A DNA stretch of 64,000 nt from Microbacterium azadirachtae (GCF_000956505.1 NZ_JYIX01000036.1:248001-312000); one strand, 5' to 3'; numbered from the stretch's first letter, positions 17,986-27,610 are shown. Notes: generated by a model not told the origin, from the letters alone. Numbers and translations: made by a program.

Positions 17986-20900
17986 GCCGGCGCTGGCTGG
18001 CCGCGGTCGCGATCGCCGCGGTGGCGGCGTCGACCTTGTCGGCGGCTCCGGCCTTCGCAGCGGCGAAGACGCCGACCGCGAAGGTGGTCCTTGATCCGGA
18101 CAACGACTTCTCGCACGCGATCTGGGATGGGGTGTCGTACAGCGAGCTGCCGATCACGGCGCAGATCGCGAAGGATGTGAAGACGCAGCTCGAGGGGCTG
18201 TGCGACACGAGCGTGCTCATCACCCGGGACGCATCTACGCCGAACGTGGCGGAGGCTGACCGTGCGGCGATGATGCGGGACGCGGATGTCTCGCTGACGA
18301 TCTCGCTGAACAACCTGACCGGCACCCCGTGGGGCACGGCATCGGACGGCGGCGCGATGGCGTACGCGACGATGTTCTCGAACAATGTCGCGTTCGCGCA
18401 GAAGACCTCGGACGAGTGGACCCGGTTCACGGGGCGTCCGTCGGCGGGCGTGAACCTGGGATCCACGAACGGCCAGGAGCGCCCGTACGCGGAGTTCCGG
18501 AATCTGCCGGGCACGTACGCGCAGACGTTCTTCGGGTTCATGGACCACAACTTCGATTGGCCCGCCATCGACGGCACATATCAGGGCACGAAGTACGGGT
18601 TCGAGATCGACGCGATCGTCACGGCGATCGGCCGGCAGCTGCTGGATCAGGGAATCACATGCGGTGACGCAAGCGCGGGGCAGTCGGCGTTCCCGACGGT
18701 GCCGTCCCAGGCGGAGCTCGACGAGCTGTTCCGCCTCGGGTTCGCGAACTGGCAGCGATACGGATCCGACCCGGTGAACTTCGCGACGGGCAACTTCCTG
18801 CAGAAGGCGGATGTGTTCACGGTCTCCGGCCCGGGCGGCACGAAGACACCCGTGAGTCTCACCTACAACTCGATGGATAGACGTACTGGCGCCTTCGGGC
18901 GTGGATGGTCGTCCCAGGTGACCGGCTCAGCGCAGACCTACTCGGATGGCTCCGTCCTCGTGACGTATCCGGACGGGCATACGCTCGCGTTCACTCGGAA
19001 CGGCGAGGGTTCCTACAAGCCCGCCAACGCAGGCATCTACACCAAGTTGACGTCGGACCTGCCGGCACCGACCGATACCGCGCTCGTGTCGGGCCAGGCG
19101 GCGAAGCACATCACGGTGACGGAGCCGGACACATCGACGATGGTGTTCGCCGTGAACCCGGTGACCGGCAAGGGCGACCTGGAGTCGCGGACCGACCGGC
19201 AGAGTCACGTCTGGACCTACACGTACCAGCAGATGACGTGGACGTCGCCGGTGCCGAAGACGCAGTGGCCGGTCGCTCCCGATGGCACGTCTGGCGGCCC
19301 GGTCATCGCGCCGGTGACGCTGACGGTCAATGGCTCGCTCGCGTCGGTGACGGAACCGGGCGGCCAGGCGATCGGGTTCGCCATGAACGCGGACGGGCGC
19401 ATCGAGAAGGTGACGCGACCGGACGGTGCGGTGTGGTCGTTCGCGTACTCGGGCGAGCAGCTGACATCCATCACCGACCCGCTCGGCCGCGCCGCGACCT
19501 ATGGGTATGACGACAACAAGCGAATGAGCACGGTGACCGCGGCGGATGGCGTCACGTTCGTCACGAACACGTACGACGACCAGGGTCGCGTGGTGAAGCA
19601 GGTCAACGGCGATGGGTCGATCTCGACGCTGGCGTACAACGGCAACGACACGGTGTATACCGACACGACGGGTGCGAAGACGACGTTCACCCGGGACGAC
19701 CAGGGCCGTGTGGTGAAGGTCGTCACCCCGTTGAACAACACGATCAGCACGGGATATTCGAACTGGGATACGTCATCGAAGATCGACGGCAACGGCAAGA
19801 CGACCTCGTACTCCTACGATGCGCAGGGTCGTCCGGTGCAGGTGTCGAACGCGGACGGCACGAGCACGAAGGTCGCCTACACGGCGGCAGGTGACGTGGC
19901 GAAGACGACGGCGGCCGACGGCGCGGTGACGACGTACACGGTCGACGCGAAGGGACGCGTCACAGGAGTCACCGGGCCAGACGACGCGGTGTGGGCGTCC
20001 ACGTTCGATGACGCGGGAAACCTCACCTCTCGGACAGACCCGAATGGCAACGTCACCGCGTACACCTACGACGGGCACGGGAACCTGACCGGCATCACGG
20101 ACGCTGCGGGGGGAGTGACGCTGCTTGCGTATGACGCAGCCAGCAGGCTCGTCTCCGCGACTGACCCGACCGGGGCGGTCTCGACGTTCGCGTACGACAC
20201 GGTCGGGAACCTCACTTCGCGGACGAACGCCGATGGCGCCGCGACGACGTATGCGTACAACGCGACGAACAAGGTGGCGAGCGTCACAGACGCGAACGGC
20301 GGCGTGACGACCTACGCGTACAACAACGGCCTGCAGGTGAGTTCTGTCATCGACCCGGCCGGCGGCGTGACGACGTATGGATACGACAGCGAGTACCGGC
20401 GCATCTCGGTCACGAACGCCGATGGCGGGGTGACGAAGTACGAGTACAACGGCGAAGGCCTTGTGACGAAGGTCACGGACCCGAACGATGGCGTCACAGC
20501 GAAGGAGTACGACGCCAACCAGAACCTCACGAAGGTCACGGACCCGACCGGTGCTGTCACGACGTATGCCTACGACGCGATGAACCGCCCCACCGCCGTC
20601 ACGGACGCGAAGGGTGGCAAGACGACCTACGGGTATGACCAGGCTGGTCGCGTCATGAAGGTGACGAACGCGAGCGGCGAGTCGACTGAGTATTCCTACG
20701 ACGCCGCGGGACGCGTGACGAAAGTCACGGACGCGACAGGGGCGGTGACCAGCTACGCGTATGACGAGGCGGGCAACGTCACCGGCTCCACCGATCCCAA
20801 CGGCCGGACGACCACGACGGCCTACGACACGTTGAACCGTGCCGTGTCGGTGACCCAGCCCAGTGGTGCGGTCACCGGGTATGAGTACGACGCAGCGGGC

Positions 20901-23900
20901 CGGGTGACGAAGAGCACTGATGGCGCTGGACGATCCACCGACTACGGATACGACCCGGCCGGGCAGCTGACCTCGATGACCGACGGTACGGGAGCGGTCA
21001 CGAACTACGCGTACGACCCGGTGGGGAACATCACCGGTATCACCGATCCGCGGGGCGGAACGATCACCCTCGGGTACACGCCCACCAACCAGGTGAAGGT
21101 GCAGACGGACCAGAACGGGGACACGACCCAGTACGCATACACCGCGGCAGGAGTGCTCGCGCAGGAGACGAACCCGCTCGGTGTCGTCACGACCTACGGG
21201 CATGACATGAACGCGAACCTGACCCAGGTCGTCGAGAACGCCAAAGCGGGGGCGGACGCGACGGTCGACACGAACGTCACCACGAACTACGCCTACGACC
21301 CGGTGAATCGGCTCACGCAGGTCACGGATCCGAAGGGCGGGAAGAGCGCATACGAGTACGACCCGCTCGGGGCGCTGACGAAGAGCACCAACCAGGTCGG
21401 CGACACGACGAGGTACACGTACGACGCGGCGTCGCGCACCAGCACCGTCACCGACGGCAACGGGAAGAAGACGACCTACAGCCGTGATGCGGACGGTCGC
21501 ATCACGAAGGTCGCTCCGCAGGGGGCCGACTCGGCGACGTTCACATACGACAAGGCCGGGCAGCTCACCCAGATGGTCGACTCGACCGGCAAGACCACGT
21601 GGGCGTACACGCCCGACGGGCTGACCGCGTCGGAGACGACGAAGGACGGGTCCGCGGATGCGAAGGCGGTGGCCTACGCGTATGACGCCGGCGGCGCACG
21701 CACGGGATTGACCTATCCCGACGGCAGTACAGTCGCCTACGCGCTGGACGGTGCGGCACACGTGACCGGCCTGACGGATGCGACGGGAACGACCACGTAC
21801 GCGTACAACGCGTCGGGTCTGCTCACACAGGCAGACCGATCCAACGGCACGACCAGCACCTACGCGTACGATGCGGTCGGCCGCATCACCGACATCCTGC
21901 ACACCGGCTCCACAGCCACCAACCCGGACGCCAAGAGCGCGACCGCGGTCAGCGCACCGGTTCCGGCCGATCCGTCACCGAACACCACGGTGACCCCGGG
22001 GGCGGATGTCGCACCGACTCCGGTCGCACCGACGCTCGCCCCGTCGACCCCAAACCCGTCGGTGCCTACACCGAGCCCGTCTCCGACCTCCGCGTCGAGC
22101 GCCAAGAGCACGGGGAACGGCAAGGGGAATGGCGCCGGCAACGGGTGCGGCAACGGCGGGACCAAGCCGGGCTGCCCAGGAGCCACGCCCACGCCGACTC
22201 CGACGGTCAGCCCCACCCCCAGCCCGACCCCGTCGACGCCCTCTGGCGCGACGGACGGACCAGGCTGCGGTAACGGGGGAGTGACGCCGGGTTGCCCGGT
22301 GGCCGCGCTCACTGCGGCGGATGGCCTGCCGCTGCACCTCGCGTACACGTACAACGCCGCGGGGAGCACGACCCAGCAGGTGCAGGAGTCGGCGACGAAG
22401 GACCTCACCACCGACTACGCGTATGACCCGCTCGGACGACTCACCGGTTCGACGCGCACCGATGGAGCCAAGGCGACGTACTCGTACGACGCGAACGGCA
22501 ACCAGACCGGCGGGACGGACACGGATCGCCTCACCGGCCAGCTCGTGAAGTTCTCCGCGACGTTCAACTCGGCGAACCAGCTCACCGAGCGCAAGACGGA
22601 CCCGTCCGCGGGGCTCTCGTTGGATGGTCCCGCATCGACGGTCGTGAAGAACACGTTCGACGAGGCGGGGAACCTGACGGTCCAGGCGACGGATTCGACA
22701 CGGCAGGTGAACGGCAACTCCGGACACACCGAGACGACCACGGTGACCGCGAAGAACACGTTCGACTACACCGGCCGGCTCCTGACGCAGGCTCGGGACG
22801 ACGGTCAGAACACGGCATTCACGTACGACGGTCTGGGCCGGACTGCCACGCAGGCCCTGCCGACCGGGCTTGCCGACGACAAGAAGAACAAGAACGGCAA
22901 CGGCGCAGGTCCGCACCTGACCGGGTGTGGGATCGGGGGAACGACCCCGGGCTGCCCCGGCGTAGGTGACCTCACGATGTTCGGCGGGCAAACCGCACGA
23001 GTGTTCAACGATGGGCTCACCCCCATCGCGTGGGCGACCGGAAGCCTGACCACGGGACTGGTGTACGGGCCGCAGGGTGCAGACCACCAGCTCACCACCA
23101 CCAGCACTGGGGCGTCGAGTTCGTGGCTATACCTGGACCGGCAGCGCACGGTCCGGGCGACGGCCAGTGCGGACGGGGCGACCACCTCGGCGTCGGCGTA
23201 CACGGACTTTGGCGTTCTCGAGCCCGCGGCCGGCACTCTCTACGCCGGCGCAGGAACCGAAGCCGCGCCGGGGCAGGAGGACAAGCTCTCTGCGGTGCAC
23301 CTTCCGGTGGCGACGACTCGCACTCCGGTCGGGTACACAAGCGAGCAGGCGAACCCTGTCGCCGGGTTGCAGCACTACTACGCCCGCGACTACCAGCCTG
23401 GAACCGCGTCCTGGATCCAGGACGACACGTGGTCGGGGAACTCGGGGAAGCCCGGGACATTGAACAAGTACGCGTACGTGCTCAACAACCCGACCACGCT
23501 CACTGACTGGATGGGCAACCGCCCGTGGGACCCGGCGTACGACGTCCGCTCGGATGGACACGGGTCTTGGAACCTACAGCCGAAGCCCGGCGTCACCACC
23601 CTAGAGGGCAATACCCCGCCCAGCTTCAACTGGGCTGACCCCGGCGGTCCCGCGCCCGACCCATGGGTCTCGAACGAGCCCACGGGAGGAACCACGCAGG
23701 AGGGACCATCAACCAATAGTCAGCAAAGTGGCTACTCTAGTGCGGGCGGCATGTGTCCCAAAGACTGGACTACATCCGCCTACGACTACCAGTGCGAGTT
23801 CTACCTGGCCAATGGTGACAGCTACAAATGGGGAAGCAATGAAGAAGCGTTCCGCTACTTCTCAAGCCATCTCGAACAGTTGTTCCCATTTGATGCGAAG

Positions 23901-24191
23901 AACAATCCAAAAGAAGGTCAAGAGTTCAACCTCTGCGTGAAGACGGTTTTCGGTTGCTTCGGCGACGCGCCTATTCGCGTTACGGAGGTGGGGTCAAACA
24001 GTCTAACGTTCACGTCCTTGCCGGGGCACCCTGAAGGTGCCGACAACGTGATCACGTTCTCATTCTATGACAATGGAAGGGGGTTGCGGATCGCAGCCAC
24101 CGGGCCAAACAGTCGCAACTGGTTCCAAAGCTATTTGCCATGGTATTTTTGGAGTCGACTTGACTACGGGCTTGAAAGTGCGGCGCAATGA
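17982..24191 (+). CDS. Secreted Rhs/YD-repeat polymorphic-toxin-like protein with degenerate amidase domain
   Basis: A 2069-residue secreted protein. A signal peptide ends near residue 27 (AFAAAK). Residues about 33-225 resemble N-acetylmuramoyl-L-alanine amidase (Amidase_3), but the zinc His positions are Asn: DPDND with N41 replaces DPGHG, and SLNN with N110 replaces SIHAN; E55 is kept, so it is probably not catalytic. DPVNFATGNF near 263 opens the Rhs shell, followed by many YD repeats (about 490-1310), a Pro/Ser/Gly-rich linker with GCGNGG units (1310-1440), more YD repeats, and the core end near 1796-1845 (LQHYYARDYQPGT). The last roughly 220 residues are coded by lower-GC DNA from about 23720 and form the variable tip. 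The tip has four Cys and an RVTEVGSNSLTFTSLPGHPE segment. Confidence 0.92.
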   Translation: MSRRWLAAVAIAAVAASTLSAAPAFAAAKTPTAKVVLDPDNDFSHAIWDGVSYSELPITAQIAKDVKTQLEGLCDTSVLITRDASTPNVAEADRAAMMRDADVSLTISLNNLTGTPWGTASDGGAMAYATMFSNNVAFAQKTSDEWTRFTGRPSAGVNLGSTNGQERPYAEFRNLPGTYAQTFFGFMDHNFDWPAIDGTYQGTKYGFEIDAIVTAIGRQLLDQGITCGDASAGQSAFPTVPSQAELDELFRLGFANWQRYGSDPVNFATGNFLQKADVFTVSGPGGTKTPVSLTYNSMDRRTGAFGRGWSSQVTGSAQTYSDGSVLVTYPDGHTLAFTRNGEGSYKPANAGIYTKLTSDLPAPTDTALVSGQAAKHITVTEPDTSTMVFAVNPVTGKGDLESRTDRQSHVWTYTYQQMTWTSPVPKTQWPVAPDGTSGGPVIAPVTLTVNGSLASVTEPGGQAIGFAMNADGRIEKVTRPDGAVWSFAYSGEQLTSITDPLGRAATYGYDDNKRMSTVTAADGVTFVTNTYDDQGRVVKQVNGDGSISTLAYNGNDTVYTDTTGAKTTFTRDDQGRVVKVVTPLNNTISTGYSNWDTSSKIDGNGKTTSYSYDAQGRPVQVSNADGTSTKVAYTAAGDVAKTTAADGAVTTYTVDAKGRVTGVTGPDDAVWASTFDDAGNLTSRTDPNGNVTAYTYDGHGNLTGITDAAGGVTLLAYDAASRLVSATDPTGAVSTFAYDTVGNLTSRTNADGAATTYAYNATNKVASVTDANGGVTTYAYNNGLQVSSVIDPAGGVTTYGYDSEYRRISVTNADGGVTKYEYNGEGLVTKVTDPNDGVTAKEYDANQNLTKVTDPTGAVTTYAYDAMNRPTAVTDAKGGKTTYGYDQAGRVMKVTNASGESTEYSYDAAGRVTKVTDATGAVTSYAYDEAGNVTGSTDPNGRTTTTAYDTLNRAVSVTQPSGAVTGYEYDAAGRVTKSTDGAGRSTDYGYDPAGQLTSMTDGTGAVTNYAYDPVGNITGITDPRGGTITLGYTPTNQVKVQTDQNGDTTQYAYTAAGVLAQETNPLGVVTTYGHDMNANLTQVVENAKAGADATVDTNVTTNYAYDPVNRLTQVTDPKGGKSAYEYDPLGALTKSTNQVGDTTRYTYDAASRTSTVTDGNGKKTTYSRDADGRITKVAPQGADSATFTYDKAGQLTQMVDSTGKTTWAYTPDGLTASETTKDGSADAKAVAYAYDAGGARTGLTYPDGSTVAYALDGAAHVTGLTDATGTTTYAYNASGLLTQADRSNGTTSTYAYDAVGRITDILHTGSTATNPDAKSATAVSAPVPADPSPNTTVTPGADVAPTPVAPTLAPSTPNPSVPTPSPSPTSASSAKSTGNGKGNGAGNGCGNGGTKPGCPGATPTPTPTVSPTPSPTPSTPSGATDGPGCGNGGVTPGCPVAALTAADGLPLHLAYTYNAAGSTTQQVQESATKDLTTDYAYDPLGRLTGSTRTDGAKATYSYDANGNQTGGTDTDRLTGQLVKFSATFNSANQLTERKTDPSAGLSLDGPASTVVKNTFDEAGNLTVQATDSTRQVNGNSGHTETTTVTAKNTFDYTGRLLTQARDDGQNTAFTYDGLGRTATQALPTGLADDKKNKNGNGAGPHLTGCGIGGTTPGCPGVGDLTMFGGQTARVFNDGLTPIAWATGSLTTGLVYGPQGADHQLTTTSTGASSSWLYLDRQRTVRATASADGATTSASAYTDFGVLEPAAGTLYAGAGTEAAPGQEDKLSAVHLPVATTRTPVGYTSEQANPVAGLQHYYARDYQPGTASWIQDDTWSGNSGKPGTLNKYAYVLNNPTTLTDWMGNRPWDPAYDVRSDGHGSWNLQPKPGVTTLEGNTPPSFNWADPGGPAPDPWVSNEPTGGTTQEGPSTNSQQSGYSSAGGMCPKDWTTSAYDYQCEFYLANGDSYKWGSNEEAFRYFSSHLEQLFPFDAKNNPKEGQEFNLCVKTVFGCFGDAPIRVTEVGSNSLTFTSLPGHPEGADNVITFSFYDNGRGLRIAATGPNSRNWFQSYLPWYFWSRLDYGLESAAQ

Positions 24192-24829
24192 GAAGGTTTA
24201 GAACTTGGATCGGGACACTGGCGTTTGCCCTCTTCTCTTTCGCCTGGACGTTTCTACTTCAAGTTTGGAGCGTCATTGTAGGCAGGGAGCCAGCGAACTT
24301 TCATTGGAGTTCCGAGATCGTGGCCTCGGTTTTCCCCTTTGGTATCGGCGTGATATATCTGGCTCCTATTGTCTTGTTGTCCCTGCGCCCAAAGAAGCAC
24401 TTTGCATTGCGTATCGGAATCTTCATTCTGGTTTCGATCATCGTGAAGATGTTCGGTTCGTCATCCATGTATATTCCGGGATTTATCGCCTTTGCTGCCG
24501 TGACATCACTCTTCGTTCTCGCGCTCGGGTATTTAGGTGTGAGTGAGGCATTTTGGTGGTACGTTACTGCGTACTGGCTTGCCATTAGCGGCGGGTTTTG
24601 GATTGCTGTTGCCAGCGGTAGTGTAATCGCTCGCTTCGATTCGCCGTCGCAGTGGTGGCTTATCATCCTGATTCAGATTACGATCATGTTTTTGCTCGCC
24701 GCCATTGCGGCCAAAGCGAACGGTCGAGTTCCAACCGACACTATGGTCAAACTGGCGATCTTCACCTTTGTTTGTTTGCTTCTTCCGTATGTGTATCTCG
24801 TTTCCGGTGTTCCGGCTGACCGCCTCTGA
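24188..24829 (+). CDS. Polytopic membrane protein, candidate immunity for the Rhs tip
   Basis: A 213-residue, very hydrophobic protein with about six membrane helices (for example FALFSFAWTFLLQVWSVIV, LAPIVLLSL, IGIFILVSIIVKMF, LIILIQITIMFLLAAIAAK). It is coded by DNA with much lower GC than its surroundings, matching the Rhs C-terminal tip. Its ATG overlaps the Rhs stop by 4 bases. Position and base composition fit the immunity gene of a polymorphic toxin; a membrane immunity protein would suggest that the tip acts in or through the membrane. No family was recognised. Confidence 0.8.
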   Translation: MRRFRTWIGTLAFALFSFAWTFLLQVWSVIVGREPANFHWSSEIVASVFPFGIGVIYLAPIVLLSLRPKKHFALRIGIFILVSIIVKMFGSSSMYIPGFIAFAAVTSLFVLALGYLGVSEAFWWYVTAYWLAISGGFWIAVASGSVIARFDSPSQWWLIILIQITIMFLLAAIAAKANGRVPTDTMVKLAIFTFVCLLLPYVYLVSGVPADRL

Positions 24830-25280
24830 TGGAATCATGTAGGTGTCGCGGCTTGCGGACTGATCTGTCTTGGAGGGTGTCAAATTCGGTGGCTGCCTGA
24901 CCGGTTTTCTTCAAGGAGCAGATTCATGAATATCGAGACTTGAGTCAAGCTCCCTTAGCCCCAGCATCCCCGGGCGCGAAAGCCTGGGCCGCGTCGAGCG
25001 CCAACCTCGTCAATGTGGCCGCCGGCCGAGCGCAACGAAGCCTCTGCGTGATCGGAGGCCGAGAGGCCTGGATCAAGCAGAACAACTCTTGTCGGCTCGC
25101 CAACGCTCTTGCGCGGCGAGCTGGCGACAAGGCGCCCGAGGGGTCGATTCGTGCGCACATCATGCGGGACGAGTGGCCAGCAGAAGCCACCGATCCGCAC
25201 ACGGCTGCTCGTGATGCTGTGTGAACTGGCCGGTTTCTTGACCGCAAGGTGGCAATAGTGAGTTACGGCGACCTTCGACC
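24830..25280. other. Gene-poor junction with a truncated gene start
   Basis: About 450 bases with no convincing gene. A good ribosome site (AAGGAG, 24913-24918) precedes ATG 24926, but the frame ends after five codons (stop 24941-24943). After this point base composition changes abruptly to GC-rich. This looks like the start of a gene cut by a rearrangement. Frames on both strands between 24940 and 25247 have no recognisable protein. Similar short strings (GACCGGTTTTCTT near 24902, GGCCGGTTTCTTG near 25229) flank the GC-rich piece. Confidence 0.45.
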
Positions 25281-25610
25281 ATGACGTATCATCCTGATCG
25301 TATGGAACCGATTCAGATCGCCCTCATCGCGGCGGCTATTGACAGCCTCGATCGCTTTGACGGAGATCTGACTCATCTGGCCGAAATGCAGGCTCGAACA
25401 AAAGCCGCGCTGAACGCTCTTGACATTGGTCATCAGACGGACGATTTGCGAGCAGCGCGTCGTGAATGGGGTCAGAACGAGATCATTTACGCGCTTGCAC
25501 TTGACCAGAAGAGTTCAACACTTCGAGTCGACGAGCGAGAAGGCATGTGGCAGGCCGTTCGGGCGCTTCGAGGATTTTTTGATGGGCTATTGCTGCATGA
25601 GGGTGTGTGA
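25281..25610 (+). CDS. Hypothetical helical protein
   Basis: A 109-residue soluble protein predicted to be mostly helical: IALIAAAIDSLDRFDGDL, then MQARTKAALNAL, and a C-terminal EGMWQAVRALRGFFDGLLL. No membrane segment and no Cys. ATG 25302 (MEPIQIAL) is an alternative start; neither has a clear ribosome site. It lies behind the Rhs module and directly before a small membrane-protein gene (2-base gap). Function unknown; an orphan immunity or accessory role is only a guess from position. Confidence 0.6.
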   Translation: MTYHPDRMEPIQIALIAAAIDSLDRFDGDLTHLAEMQARTKAALNALDIGHQTDDLRAARREWGQNEIIYALALDQKSSTLRVDEREGMWQAVRALRGFFDGLLLHEGV

Positions 25611-25611
25611 C

Positions 25612-25854
25612 GTGACGCTTGAGAACTACTTGGCGACGGTGATCGGGGTGACGGCGGTCGCGTGTGGACCTTTCATCATTCGTCATCGTGTTCGGATCTT
25701 CCACGTCATTGTGGATGCCAACAGGGCCATGTACGGGTCATCCGGGAGGCTTCTGGCGCGGCGGTCGAGCCCGTGGTGGGTAGGGTTCTGTGGCGTGTGG
25801 TTGATGATCATCGGCGTCGGCGCGATTCTCGTCGGGATTTTCGGGCGAGAGTAG
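25612..25854 (+). CDS. Small two-helix membrane protein
   Basis: An 80-residue protein starting at GTG 25612, with GAGGG 7 bases upstream; ATG 25597 in frame is the alternative. Helix 1 is at about 5-23 (YLATVIGVTAVACGPFIIR), a basic middle part follows, and helix 2 is at about 56-77 (WVGFCGVWLMIIGVGAILVGIF). It lies 2 bases after the previous stop and 4 bases before the next start, so the three small genes look like one unit. No family recognised. Confidence 0.6.
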   Translation: MTLENYLATVIGVTAVACGPFIIRHRVRIFHVIVDANRAMYGSSGRLLARRSSPWWVGFCGVWLMIIGVGAILVGIFGRE

Positions 25855-25858
25855 TCGA

Positions 25859-26260
25859 TTGGGAGTCTTCTCTGTGGTGTGTGTCGTGGCAGGCGCGGTC
25901 GCGATGCTCGCAGGCATGTTGGCGCTGCTGTTCCGAGTTCGCGTGCTGCGTTTCGTGCGGGGACGATACGCGCGCGTCCATCGCGAGGATGGCTTGTCGG
26001 GGGACGAGTCCCTCGAACGGATGCCGCGGATGTGGATGCTGCTGGCCATCGCGAGCGGCTACCTTGCATTCGGCATCTTGTCCATCACTGTGGGCCTGAT
26101 GAGCGCGGGTGCGATTGCACAGGGTGCTGACGCAATGGGCGATCAGGGGCAGGCGGCACTCGAGCTCGCCCTGAGCCCAGGGGGTGGCCGTGACCGCAGA
26201 GTTAGCGGCTTTGAAAAGAAGGCGAGCAACCTTGCTCGCGAGCCTTGGGGGGATCAATGA
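25859..26260 (+). CDS. Small two-helix membrane protein
   Basis: A 133-residue protein from TTG 25859. Helix 1 is at about 3-26 (VFSVVCVVAGAVAMLAGMLALLF), a basic loop FVRGRYARVHREDGLSGDE follows, helix 2 is at about 59-83 (WMLLAIASGYLAFGILSITVGLM), and the tail is polar. The topology and the loop motif resemble the 25612 protein (both have helix, FVRGRYARV/HVIVDANRAM-type loop, helix), so the two may be related. Start uncertain. Confidence 0.55.
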   Translation: MGVFSVVCVVAGAVAMLAGMLALLFRVRVLRFVRGRYARVHREDGLSGDESLERMPRMWMLLAIASGYLAFGILSITVGLMSAGAIAQGADAMGDQGQAALELALSPGGGRDRRVSGFEKKASNLAREPWGDQ

Positions 26261-26316
26261 TCACTGGACCGAGCGTTGGCGGCGTCGTCATGGACGACGC
26301 AGAGATCAAATGACAT

Positions 26317-26748
26317 GTGGACGACATCACGCGATTCGTGCTCAGCCGCCCGGTCGCGCTGATGGTTCTCGTTCTCGGACCGCTCCTGTGGCTGTGGACC
26401 GGGCTGATGTTCTCGTCGGCCACCTGGCAGCCGCTGATCCTGGCTCTGGTCGGATCGATCCTGTTGATCGTCGTTTTCGTCGTGATCACGCGGAGGTCCG
26501 CTTCTCGCGTCGTGCGGGCGCAGTATCCGGGGGGCTCGCGCGTTGTGGCCGAGGTCGACGGCGACGTGCTGCGCACATGGACGGCGCTGAGCCGCGGCGA
26601 GACTTCCTTCGCGTTACTGGCCGGAGTGCTCATCGTGGGCGGCACTGTTGTTTTGAAGCGCAGAGGCGGCTCGTTCGTCGCGGTCCTTCCCGCGGCTGCG
26701 TTCTCCGCAACCGATCTCGGCGCGCTGCAGGCGGCCTTCGCTGGGTAG
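26317..26748 (+). CDS. Membrane protein with C-terminal soluble domain
   Basis: A 143-residue protein from GTG 26317. Two adjacent membrane helices (about 12-34 and 37-58: LMVLVLGPLLWLWTGLMF and LILALVGSILLIVVFVVI) are followed by a cytoplasmic domain with beta-strand pattern (SRVVAEVDGDVLRTWTALSRGETSF ... VAVLPAAAFS). The arrangement resembles YcxB-like or PH-domain-like small membrane proteins, but I cannot assign the family. No ribosome site stands out. Confidence 0.6.
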   Translation: MDDITRFVLSRPVALMVLVLGPLLWLWTGLMFSSATWQPLILALVGSILLIVVFVVITRRSASRVVRAQYPGGSRVVAEVDGDVLRTWTALSRGETSFALLAGVLIVGGTVVLKRRGGSFVAVLPAAAFSATDLGALQAAFAG

Positions 26749-26956
26749 GTCAGCCCTGCTGCACGAAGAGGCATGGGCGTGCTCGGTCGATGATCTCCGT
26801 TGAGGATCCGAATTCCTCGTACGCCGCCCGTCTTGCGTCCTTCGAAACAAGGGCGGAGCGTCGTACTCGTCCTCCACAGCGCCTGCTCCGACCGGGCACC
26901 GCACCGGTTGCGTGGAGCGGTTTCTCGACCCGGCTGCCCGCGTCTAGCGTCGGCGT

Positions 26957-27610
26957 GTGAGCGAGCAGTCGGAGACGGAGGAGGCGGGGTCGACGGTCGT
27001 CGCGCGCGCGCCCCGGCGGCTCCGCCTGGGGCTCGGTGCGGCCGTGGTGGTCGGGCTCGTGGCGGTGTCGGTCACGGTGGGCATCGGCCTGCTCGGCCGG
27101 TCGACGGTGCCGGAGGAGGTCGTCGTGTCGCCGTCACCGCGCAACAACAGATCGGCAGTCGCGGCGGGCGCGGTCTACGCGCACGTGCTAGGCGAGGTCT
27201 CGAAACCTGGCCTGTACGTGCTCGACGACGGTGCGAGGGTCGCCGAGGCGCTGGCGGCGGCCGGAGGCACGTTGCCGACGGCCGACCTGGCCGCGGTGAA
27301 CCTCGCCCGCACGGTCGCCGACGGCGAGCAGATCCTGGTGCCGGCGATCGGTGCGGCAGGTGCTGCACCGGGCGCGGCGGCGGGAGGATCCGGTGCGGCG
27401 GGCGGGGGAGCAGCGGGCGGACTCGTCGACCTCAACACCGCCGATGTCGCCGCCCTCGACCAATTGCCCCGGATCGGCCCTGCGCTCGCGCAGCGCATCA
27501 TCGACTGGCGCACCGCCAACGGGCGCTTCACGAGCGTGGATGATCTCCTCGGCGTCAGCGGCATCGGCGAGAAGATGCTGGCGGGGATCCGCGACCTGGT
27601 GCGAGTATGA
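26957..27610 (+). CDS. comEA: Competence protein ComEA, DNA receptor
   Basis: A 217-residue membrane-anchored DNA-binding protein. A cytoplasmic tail is followed by one membrane helix (about 26-47), an SLBB-type domain (VYAHVLGEVSKPGLYVL, about 75-135), a Gly/Ala linker and a C-terminal helix-hairpin-helix pair (DLNTADVAALDQLPRIGPALAQRI and FTSVDDLLGVSGIGEKML). In competence it binds double-stranded DNA outside the membrane and passes it to ComEC. The GTG start has no ribosome site and may be leaderless. It overlaps comEC by 4 bases. Confidence 0.95.
   Translation: MSEQSETEEAGSTVVARAPRRLRLGLGAAVVVGLVAVSVTVGIGLLGRSTVPEEVVVSPSPRNNRSAVAAGAVYAHVLGEVSKPGLYVLDDGARVAEALAAAGGTLPTADLAAVNLARTVADGEQILVPAIGAAGAAPGAAAGGSGAAGGGAAGGLVDLNTADVAALDQLPRIGPALAQRIIDWRTANGRFTSVDDLLGVSGIGEKMLAGIRDLVRV

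Noticed and set aside
19773..21902. 709-residue minus-strand frame inside the Rhs gene
   Set aside because: Mirror of the regular YD repeats; its apparent repeats are an antisense echo.
24940..25247. Overlapping short frames on both strands after the Rhs module
   Set aside because: No ribosome site fitting either frame and no recognisable family; kept as a gene-free junction.
26184..26960. 258-residue frame overlapping the 26317 membrane protein and reaching comEA
   Set aside because: Arg-rich shadow in another frame of a clear two-helix membrane protein.
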